DNA of 5,127 bases, from the NCBI GenBank assembly GCA_028693695.1, contig JAQUUV010000162.1, forward strand, positions 1 to 5,127, in the 5' to 3' direction. Made by a program: the position numbers and the translations under genes. Of this stretch, positions 1 through 5,127 are shown one piece after another. The first letter of the stretch is position 1. Each line of letters begins with the position of its first letter. The notes under the pieces are model-generated. The model made no database searches and was not told the origin of the DNA. It saw only the letters and a list, made by a program, of their open reading frames with translations. Source of the DNA: Syntrophomonas sp. (GTDB lineage Bacteria; Bacillota; Syntrophomonadia; Syntrophomonadales; Syntrophomonadaceae).

Positions 1-287
1 TAGATGCCATGCAAGCTGGGGGAGAGCCGGGTACGATTTACCGGGCTCCCCTGGAAGAATTGGGATTAAAAGAAGCAGCCAATGATTGCATTTCACTTCA
101 TCAGTTGCATTTTACCGATGCTATGCATATGGTGAACCTGCTTGGACATCAACCCCAGGCCATTGTTTTTGGGGTGGAACCAGCCGCAGTAGATTTGGGG
201 CTGGAGTTGAGCCCCGAGGTGTCCAAGAAAATGCCTCGTTTAATCGAATTAATCCAGATAGAGATTAAAAACCTCATGTCCGCATAA
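1..287 (+). CDS. [NiFe]-hydrogenase maturation endopeptidase, HyaD/HybD family (3' part, truncated by window edge)
   Basis: The gene runs in from the left edge; its first whole codon is at position 3, and 94 residues are visible before TAA at 285-287. HyaD/HybD peptidases cut a short C-terminal peptide off the hydrogenase large subunit once nickel is in place. The visible part starts at the family's DA-x3-GGEPGT segment. Its leading Asp (nt 3-5) aligns with the nickel-sensing Asp62 of E. coli HybD. His33 of the fragment, in SLHQL (nt 99-101), aligns with HybD His93. A FGVEP segment and a LGLELSPEV segment follow, both typical of the family. The third ligand, an N-terminal Glu, lies outside the window. 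The ATG at 9 is an internal Met: the homologous reading continues upstream of it, and about 60-70 N-terminal residues are missing relative to the usual 150-165. The match to group 1 (uptake-type) enzymes is an inference. Its place directly before hypF suggests the structural genes lie upstream. Confidence 0.9.
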   Translation, partial: DAMQAGGEPGTIYRAPLEELGLKEAANDCISLHQLHFTDAMHMVNLLGHQPQAIVFGVEPAAVDLGLELSPEVSKKMPRLIELIQIEIKNLMSA

Positions 288-332
288 AAAGACGATATTT
301 TTATCATTGTTGTTGGGAATTCGTTACGAAGC

Positions 333-340
333 AGGGTGAG
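333..340 (+). promoter_or_regulatory. Ribosome binding site of hypF, with in-frame stop that fixes the start
   Basis: AGGGTGAG lies just upstream of the ATG at 343 and matches the anti-Shine-Dalgarno sequence over GGTGA. The TGA at 337-339 inside it is in frame with hypF, so translation cannot begin further upstream. This makes 343 the most upstream possible start. Confidence 0.75.
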
Positions 341-342
341 AA

Positions 343-2616
343 ATGCAGGCAGGTATTAGTAGCAGTTACCAGATAAGGGTTCAGGGAATTGTCCAGGGGG
401 TAGGATTTAGACCTTACGTCTATCGCCTGGCACGGGAGTTCAGTTTGAACGGATGGGTTTTGAACTCCTCTGCCGGAGTATTTATTGAAGTAGAAGGCGA
501 TGACGGGAAGTTGAAGGAGTTTGCCCGGAGACTGGTTGCTGATCCTCCTCCCCTGGCCCTAATTAGGAACTGTGAGATTAAGGAGATTGAACCCCAGGGA
601 TTCAAGGATTTCACCATACGGGAGAGCGATGACCAAGATGAAAAGACGGTCATGGTATCTCCGGATATTGCTATATGTACGGAATGCCAGCAAGAAGTAG
701 CAAATCCGGACGATCGCCGCTATGGCTATCCTTTTATTAACTGTACCAATTGCGGTCCTCGCTTTACCATCATAAAGGATCTGCCATACGACAGGGCTAA
801 GACGACCATGGCAGCTTTTCCGATGTGCCCGGTCTGCCAGGAAGAATATGATAACCCTCTCTATAGGCGCTTTCATGCCCAGCCTAACGCCTGCCCGGTC
901 TGCGGTCCTCATACCCAGCTATTGGACAAGCAAGGCAAAGTGATGAAAAGCAACCCGGCAGAACTATTGCGACAGGGTTATATTATTGCGGTTAAAGGTC
1001 TGGGAGCATTTCACCTGGCTGCCGATGCCACCAACATGGAAGCGGTTCGTACCCTGCGCCAACGTAAACGGCGTGATGTTAAACCATTTGCGGTTATGGC
1101 CCGGGATCTGGAGGTGGCAGATAAATACTGTGTGATGAATGCCACCGAAAAGACCTGGTTGACCTCGCCGCAAGCACCCATTGTAGTAATGGAAAGAAAA
1201 GAAGCCAGCCAATTATCAGGCGAAATAATACACCCGGGGATAAATACCCTGGGTGTAATGTTGCCTTATACCCCTTTGCATTATCTCCTGTTTGATAAGG
1301 AACTGGAATTGCTAATCATGACCAGCGCCAACATCAGTGATGAACCGCTCATTACGGACAACCAGGAGGCAATTGATAAATTACAGGATGTGGCGGATTT
1401 CTTTTTGGTTCATAATCGGGAAATATTTAATTCCTGTGATGATTCGGTAATGCGGGTTACTGCTATACATACACCTCAGATTTTTAGAAGGGCGCGAGGG
1501 TTGGTTCCTATGGGGATTAGCATACCGCTTCGTTCTAAATCGGTATTGGCTCTGGGGGGAGAGATGAAAAGCACCTTCTGTATAACTCGGCAGGGCGAGG
1601 CATTCTTAAGTCAGCATTGGGGTGACTTGAACCATTATCTAAATTATTGCAAATTCCACGAGGGCGTAGAACGTTTTAAACGTATGCTGGCTGTAGAACC
1701 GCAGGTAATTGCACATGACCTGCATCCTAACTATCAGACCACCCGCTGGGCGAGAGAACAGAAAGATATACCGAGGGTCGAAATTCAGCATCACTATGCA
1801 CATATGGCCTCTGCCATGGCTGAAAACGGGTTGGAAGGAGAGGCCTTGGGTTTAATCTGTGATGGTACCGGCTGGGGTACCGATGGCGCCGTTTGGGGCT
1901 GCGAGATTCTGAGAGGTGATTACCGGCAGTTTACGCGCCTGGCTCATCTTAAATATCTTCCGCTGCCGGGAGGTGATTTGACTGCCCGTAAGCCTTACCG
2001 TATGGCCTTTGTTTATCTGCTGGCAACTCTGGGCCAAGAGGGGGTAGACATAGCTGATCAACTACTGCCTGCTTTAGCCAGTGAAGAAAGAGATATAATC
2101 CTGCACCGCTGGCAAAATGGTCTCCCGGAAATCCAAACTTCATCCTGTGGACGACTTTTTGATGCGGTTGGATCCCTATTAGGAATTTGCAATGTGAACC
2201 GCTATGAGGGTCAAGCGGCGATTGAACTGGAATCCCGATCGGATCCCCGGGAAAAAGGGAGTTATGGTTTTCAGTTGGAAAAAGACGGGCCAATGTGGCT
2301 TATGGATGTTTTTCCTATGTGGAACGAGCTATTGGACGATATTAAAAGAGGGTTGACGGTAGGTGTAATTGCTCAGAAATTTCACCTTACGCTGGTCAAG
2401 TTGTTTGTAATGGCTTTATGCAATTTGCGGAATGAAACCGGTCTGAACCGCGTAGTCTTAAGTGGAGGGGTTTTCCATAATCAGGTAATACTATTAGAGC
2501 TAATACATAATTTACTTTCTCATGATTTTATGGTTTATCAGCAACAGCATGTTCCGCCGGGTGATGGCGGAATATCACTGGGACAGGCGATTATTGCGAG
2601 TGAGGTGAATGTCTAA
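343..2616 (+). CDS. hypF: Carbamoyltransferase HypF, hydrogenase maturation
   Basis: HypF hydrolyses carbamoyl phosphate, forms carbamoyl-AMP and passes the carbamoyl group to the C-terminal Cys of HypE. This is the first step in making the cyanide ligands of the [NiFe] site. It has 757 residues, the normal length, with all domains in order. The acylphosphatase domain (about 10-100) has VQGVGFRP with catalytic Arg23 and Asn41. A double zinc finger follows, with Cys112/115/134/137 and Cys162/165/184/187. The YrdC-like domain (about 205-395) has Lys218, the KPFAVM segment and TSAN at 327-330. The Kae1-like domain (about 400-750) has HHYAH at 483-487, DGTGWGTDG at 507-515, SGGVFHN at 707-713 and GDGG at 740-743. 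No frameshift or missing key residue was seen. The gene follows the peptidase after 55 nt, and its TAA overlaps the hypC ATG by one base, which suggests coupled translation. The cytoplasmic location is known for the family; no signal peptide or membrane segment is visible. Confidence 0.98.
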   Translation: MQAGISSSYQIRVQGIVQGVGFRPYVYRLAREFSLNGWVLNSSAGVFIEVEGDDGKLKEFARRLVADPPPLALIRNCEIKEIEPQGFKDFTIRESDDQDEKTVMVSPDIAICTECQQEVANPDDRRYGYPFINCTNCGPRFTIIKDLPYDRAKTTMAAFPMCPVCQEEYDNPLYRRFHAQPNACPVCGPHTQLLDKQGKVMKSNPAELLRQGYIIAVKGLGAFHLAADATNMEAVRTLRQRKRRDVKPFAVMARDLEVADKYCVMNATEKTWLTSPQAPIVVMERKEASQLSGEIIHPGINTLGVMLPYTPLHYLLFDKELELLIMTSANISDEPLITDNQEAIDKLQDVADFFLVHNREIFNSCDDSVMRVTAIHTPQIFRRARGLVPMGISIPLRSKSVLALGGEMKSTFCITRQGEAFLSQHWGDLNHYLNYCKFHEGVERFKRMLAVEPQVIAHDLHPNYQTTRWAREQKDIPRVEIQHHYAHMASAMAENGLEGEALGLICDGTGWGTDGAVWGCEILRGDYRQFTRLAHLKYLPLPGGDLTARKPYRMAFVYLLATLGQEGVDIADQLLPALASEERDIILHRWQNGLPEIQTSSCGRLFDAVGSLLGICNVNRYEGQAAIELESRSDPREKGSYGFQLEKDGPMWLMDVFPMWNELLDDIKRGLTVGVIAQKFHLTLVKLFVMALCNLRNETGLNRVVLSGGVFHNQVILLELIHNLLSHDFMVYQQQHVPPGDGGISLGQAIIASEVNV
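2602..2608 (+). promoter_or_regulatory. Ribosome binding site of hypC inside the hypF 3' end
   Basis: GAGGTGA sits 7 nt before the hypC ATG at 2616 and lies within the last codons of hypF. Together with the TAATG stop/start junction (2614-2618) it supports either re-initiation or independent loading at hypC. Confidence 0.75.
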
Positions 2617-2840
2617 TGTGTCTGGGTGTACCCGGTAAAGTGGTGCAGATAATGGAACATGGCTCAGCCAGGGTGGATGTGGACGGTAATCAAACGGATA
2701 TAAGCATCAAACTAACGCCTGAGGTTGAACTGGGGCAATTTGTGTTGATCCACGCGGGATTTGCTATGGAAATAATAGATCAGCAGGTGGCAGAGGAAAC
2801 CATGTATCTCTTAAAGGAGTTGCTCCAGTATGAAGAATGA
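2616..2840 (+). CDS. hypC: Hydrogenase assembly chaperone HypC (HypC/HybG/HupF family)
   Basis: HypC is a small chaperone. It binds HypD to form the scaffold on which Fe(CN)2CO is built, then carries the iron unit to the hydrogenase large-subunit precursor. The product has 74 residues, a normal length. It opens with MCLGVPGK, so Cys2, the essential iron-binding and partner-binding cysteine, is present. The start is fixed at 2616 because the family needs this Cys directly after the initiator Met. A second family hallmark, HAGFAME, begins at His46, probably the counterpart of the conserved His of E. coli HypC. The body is a short beta-barrel-like stretch followed by a charged helical tail (about residues 54-74). 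The 3' end overlaps hypD by 11 nt, in keeping with the equimolar HypC-HypD complex. Only one hypC-type gene is seen here, so this copy may serve any hydrogenase encoded nearby; that is inference. Confidence 0.97.
   Translation: MCLGVPGKVVQIMEHGSARVDVDGNQTDISIKLTPEVELGQFVLIHAGFAMEIIDQQVAEETMYLLKELLQYEE
2813..2826 (+). promoter_or_regulatory. hypD ribosome binding site with a small self-complementary element
   Basis: AAAGGAG (2813-2819) is the Shine-Dalgarno sequence for hypD, 10 nt before its ATG at 2830. Its GGAG core (2816-2819) is exactly complementary to CTCC (2823-2826) across a 3-nt loop, so the core could be masked in the free mRNA. The element lies inside the hypC coding region, where ribosomes finishing hypC would open it. 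The pairing is visible in the sequence; a regulatory role is inference, and a 4-bp stem is weak. Confidence 0.5.
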
Positions 2841-3906
2841 TAACAAAGGCTATATGCAGCAATTATTGCAGGAGATCCAGGCTGAGACCATGGAAGTATC
2901 ACTTATGGAGGTTTGTGGTACCCATACCATGGCGATTGCCAGGAGTGGCATCAGGGGCCTGGTGCCTTCCAATCTCAAGCTGCTTTCCGGTCCTGGTTGT
3001 CCGGTATGCGTCACAGCCCAGGGTGATATTGACGCGGTCATTGAATTGGTAAGGGATTCAGGTATTACTTTGCTGACCTTTGGGGATATGATGCGGGTGC
3101 CCGGAACCGAGAGTTCCCTGCAGGAGGAGCGCAGTAAGGGAGCCGACATACGGGTGGTTTATTCACCACTGGATGCGCTCGCAGCAGCCAAAAGTTTGCC
3201 AGATAGAGAGGTCGTCTTCCTGGGTATAGGCTTTGAGACCACTGCTCCTGCGGTTGGGATAACCGTAGAAGAAGCCATGGAAAATGGCATCCATAACTTT
3301 TCTCTTTTTTCTCTGCATAAGCTGGTACCCCCGGCCTTAGAACTTATTTTTTCTGATCCCGATATAAATGTAGATGGTTTAATCTGTCCGGGACACGTTG
3401 CGGCAGTTACCGGAGTAGAACCATATCGCCTGCTGGCTGAAAAATATAGCAAACCCTGCGTAGTTACCGGCTTTGAAGCGGTTGATATTCTAGAAGGTGT
3501 GGTAATGCTGCTCAGGCAACTGCACCAGGATAAAGCCACAGTTGAGATTCAATACCGTCGGGTCGTGAAAAAGGAGGGCAATCTCGTTGCCCAGGCAACC
3601 CTGGAAAAAGTATTCCAAGCGACCGAGGCGCGCTGGCGAGGGCTGGGTTCTATACCTGGAACTGGATTGGAACTGCGACGTGCTTATGAAAAGATGGATG
3701 CTCGCAAAAAATTTGGGGTTCGCGAAATAGAGGATGTACCAATTAAAGGCTGTGCCTGTGGAGAGGTATTAACGGGCAAAATTACACCTCACGATTGTGC
3801 ACTTTTTGGCAAGGGATGTACGCCCTTGCGTCCGATCGGCCCCTGTATGGTTTCTCAGGAAGGAGCCTGTGCAGCCTATTATAGATATACACCATTAAGG
3901 GATTAA
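2830..3906 (+). CDS. hypD: Hydrogenase maturation factor HypD, Fe-S scaffold protein
   Basis: HypD is a [4Fe-4S] protein that, with HypC, holds the iron while cyanide from HypE and then CO are attached. It has 358 residues, within the normal range. Conserved blocks appear in order: MEVCGTHT with Cys29 (counterpart of the essential E. coli Cys41), SGPGCPVC with the redox pair Cys57/Cys60, GFETTAP at 134-140 and CPGHVA from Cys186. The cysteine-rich C-terminal segment has CAC (Cys308/310), Cys323, Cys330, the GPCMVS Cys339 and Cys347; the cluster ligands come from this set. The chosen start is supported by the AAAGGAG site and leaves 26 residues before MEVCGTHT, which is typical. Met9 is a possible but less likely alternative start, since it lies far from that site. 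The gene overlaps hypC by 11 nt and is followed by hypE after 13 nt. It is cytoplasmic, and no oddity was seen. Confidence 0.98.
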   Translation: MKNDNKGYMQQLLQEIQAETMEVSLMEVCGTHTMAIARSGIRGLVPSNLKLLSGPGCPVCVTAQGDIDAVIELVRDSGITLLTFGDMMRVPGTESSLQEERSKGADIRVVYSPLDALAAAKSLPDREVVFLGIGFETTAPAVGITVEEAMENGIHNFSLFSLHKLVPPALELIFSDPDINVDGLICPGHVAAVTGVEPYRLLAEKYSKPCVVTGFEAVDILEGVVMLLRQLHQDKATVEIQYRRVVKKEGNLVAQATLEKVFQATEARWRGLGSIPGTGLELRRAYEKMDARKKFGVREIEDVPIKGCACGEVLTGKITPHDCALFGKGCTPLRPIGPCMVSQEGACAAYYRYTPLRD

Positions 3907-3919
3907 GGGGAGAGATAAG

Positions 3920-4930
3920 ATGAAAGTGGATAGAGTTTTAATGGCCCATGGCAGCGGTGGACTTATGAGTCAGGAGTTAATTGAATCAGTATTCAAAAAA
4001 AGTTGGGACAATCCATACCTGGAACCTATGCTGGACGGAGCTTTGCTTGATTTACCCCCAGGACGGGTGGCGATGTCTACCGATTCTTTTGTTATTACCC
4101 CCCTGTTTTTCCCTGGAGGAGACATAGGCAAGCTGGCTATATGCGGAACGGTCAACGATTTAGTAGCATGTGGAGCTCGTCCTCTCTATTTATCAACGGC
4201 TTTCATTATAGAGGAGGGTTTGCCTCTGTCTGATCTTAAAAAGATTGTTGAATCGATGGCTAAAACGGCTAAGGAGGCCGGGGTGAACCTGGTAACCGGA
4301 GATACTAAAGTAGTGGAAAAAGGCAGTGCGGATGGTATATTTATCAATACCACCGGGATTGGTGTAATGCCGCCGGGTATCGATTACCGCCCCAGCCGCA
4401 TTCAGGCCGGTGATCAAATTATTGTAAGCGGTCCGGTGGGTGATCATGGTCTGGCCATCCTGGCTCAGCGTGAGGGTTTACGTTTCGCAACCCCGACCAT
4501 GAGTGACTGTGCTCCACTGGTCAGAATTGGGAAGGTTCTGGGAAAATACGGGGGAGCTGTCCGGTGCATGCGTGACCCGACCCGGGGTGGATTGGCTACG
4601 GTGTTGAACGAATTGGCTCAGCAGGCGAGGATGGGGGTCCTGGTGGAAGAACAGAGAATACCGATATCCCGAACTGTGCAGGGTGCCTGTGATATGCTGG
4701 GTTTGGATCCTCTCTACATGGCGAATGAAGGCAAAATGGTTTTATTTGTGGCTCGGGAGCAGGCCTTGGAAATCATAGCGGATTTAAAAAGTCTTTCTGA
4801 GGCTGAAGGGGCAACCATCATTGGTGAGGCTCGGATTGAGCCTCCGGGCATGGTCTTAATGGAGACGGAGTTGGGAGCGCAGCGCATTCTGGGGATGTTG
4901 GAAGGAGAGCACCTGCCCCGGATTTGCTAG
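3920..4930 (+). CDS. hypE: Carbamoyl dehydratase HypE, hydrogenase maturation
   Basis: HypE accepts the carbamoyl group from HypF on its C-terminal Cys. It dehydrates the resulting thiocarboxamide with ATP to a thiocyanate and gives the cyanide to iron on HypC-HypD. It has 336 residues, the usual size, and belongs to the PurM/AIR-synthase-like ATPase superfamily. Visible motifs are AHGSGG at 9-14, STDSFVI at 53-59, GTVNDL at 76-81, TGDTKVV at 126-132 (ATP and metal binding region), MRDPTRGGL at 217-225 and ANEGK at 268-272. The chain ends in the signature PRIC, with Cys336 as the last residue, so the reaction centre is intact and the gene is complete. A GGGGAGAG ribosome site at 3907-3914 lies 5 nt before the ATG. 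It is the last recognised gene of the operon; the DNA after it becomes A+T-rich. Confidence 0.98.
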   Translation: MKVDRVLMAHGSGGLMSQELIESVFKKSWDNPYLEPMLDGALLDLPPGRVAMSTDSFVITPLFFPGGDIGKLAICGTVNDLVACGARPLYLSTAFIIEEGLPLSDLKKIVESMAKTAKEAGVNLVTGDTKVVEKGSADGIFINTTGIGVMPPGIDYRPSRIQAGDQIIVSGPVGDHGLAILAQREGLRFATPTMSDCAPLVRIGKVLGKYGGAVRCMRDPTRGGLATVLNELAQQARMGVLVEEQRIPISRTVQGACDMLGLDPLYMANEGKMVLFVAREQALEIIADLKSLSEAEGATIIGEARIEPPGMVLMETELGAQRILGMLEGEHLPRIC

Positions 4931-4974
4931 GGAGAGCCACAATAATATTTAATAATTTAACATATAGCTGTTAC

Positions 4975-5127
4975 TTATATAAATCCTTCCGTTGATAAAT
5001 TTGCAGGGATAAAAATATTTTTGTCGAAGTGTATACCATTATCTTCTTTGATTAAATAGAGGATCTGCGGATTTTTTAATTGCGTATATTTAATTAGAAA
5101 AATAAAGAACGATAGACGCAAACTTAG
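4975..5127 (-). CDS. Possible 3' end of a convergent gene (unrecognised; low support)
   Basis: On the minus strand one frame is open from the right edge to a TAA at 4977-4975, giving 50 residues with no stop. The start, if any, lies beyond the window. The translation contains the segment KNPQILYLIKEDNGIHF and ends in TEGFI. I do not recognise a family. The stretch is A+T-rich, which shortens chance open frames, so 50 codons is mildly notable but not strong evidence. If real, the gene would converge on hypE with about 44 nt between the two stop codons. It competes with the promoter reading of 5003-5031. The most likely alternative is non-coding DNA with a chance open frame. Confidence 0.2.
   Translation of the reverse strand, partial: LSLRLSFFIFLIKYTQLKNPQILYLIKEDNGIHFDKNIFIPANLSTEGFI
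5003..5031 (+). promoter_or_regulatory. Candidate SigH-like promoter reading out of the window
   Basis: GCAGGGATA (5003-5011) resembles the -35 box of sporulation/stationary-phase sigma-H promoters (RWAGGANNT), and CGAAG (5025-5029) resembles the -10 box (HGAAT). The 13-nt gap is close to the usual 14. There is one mismatch in the AGGA core and one in the GAAT core. The spacer contains the perfect 12-bp palindrome AAAAATATTTTT (5011-5022). Any gene driven by it would begin beyond 5127. The pattern match is by eye in A+T-rich DNA, so support is modest. Confidence 0.3.

Noticed and set aside
9..287. A complete 92-residue protein starting at the ATG at position 9
   Set aside because: The codons before it (GAT GCC at 3-8) continue the peptidase homology, including the conserved Asp, so this Met is internal and the gene starts outside the window.
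284..304. ATAAAAA/TTTTTAT inverted repeat (284-290 and 298-304) between the peptidase and hypF as a terminator
   Set aside because: The 7-bp stem is made only of A-T pairs, overlaps the stop codon and is not followed by a T run after the stem, so a terminator is unlikely; the genes look co-transcribed.
559..912. Minus-strand open frame of about 117 residues inside hypF
   Set aside because: It lies opposite the HypF zinc-finger region, whose + strand coding is certain, and its translation shows no recognisable motif. It is a shadow frame.
3159..3539. Minus-strand open frame of about 126 residues inside hypD
   Set aside because: It overlaps firmly identified HypD coding sequence, is rich in Ser/Thr/Pro as antisense shadows often are, and shows no family features.
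4958..4973. TAACA/TGTTA inverted repeat as terminator or operator after hypE
   Set aside because: The arms are only 5 bp with little G+C and no T run follows. Chance is likely in A+T-rich DNA.
5066..5077. TGCGGATTTTTT as the 3' arm and T-tract of an intrinsic terminator
   Set aside because: A T run is present, but I find no matching GC-rich 5' arm; only a 3-bp ATC/GAT pairing is available.
1..5127. A new defence, mobile or otherwise undescribed system
   Set aside because: All clear genes belong to the known [NiFe]-hydrogenase maturation pathway, no repeats or transposase remnants were seen, and the only unexplained stretch is under 200 nt.

Overview
The window carries a compact, single-strand [NiFe]-hydrogenase maturation operon. 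In order on the + strand it holds the 3' part of a HyaD/HybD-type hydrogenase maturation endopeptidase, then hypF, hypC, hypD and hypE. All four hyp genes look complete, with every hallmark residue I could check in place. The genes are tightly packed: 55 nt between the peptidase and hypF, a 1-nt TAATG overlap for hypF/hypC, an 11-nt overlap for hypC/hypD and 13 nt between hypD and hypE. Most starts have strong purine-rich Shine-Dalgarno sequences. This points to one translationally coupled transcript that enters the window from the left.

The proteins form one assembly line. HypF and HypE turn carbamoyl phosphate into an S-cyanide on the C-terminal cysteine of HypE. HypC and HypD form the scaffold on which iron receives its CN and CO ligands before transfer to the hydrogenase large subunit. 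The peptidase trims the large-subunit C-terminus after nickel insertion. The nickel-insertion genes hypA and hypB are not in this window. The structural hydrogenase genes are not here either; the peptidase at the left edge suggests they lie just upstream.

Positions 4931-5127 are a markedly A+T-rich, apparently gene-poor flank. It has no convincing intrinsic terminator. It holds two weak and competing signals: a SigH-like promoter pointing right (about 5003-5031), and a stop-free minus-strand frame running in from the right edge (5127 to 4975).

The organism is probably an anaerobic Gram-positive of the Clostridia (for example Peptococcaceae or Syntrophomonadaceae-like). This is an inference from moderate base composition in the genes, an A+T-rich intergenic flank, strong Shine-Dalgarno sites, overall protein flavour and the possible SigH-type promoter; it is not proven by the sequence. 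I see no mobile element, CRISPR array, RNA gene or undescribed system. This is a well-known pathway in a tidy arrangement.
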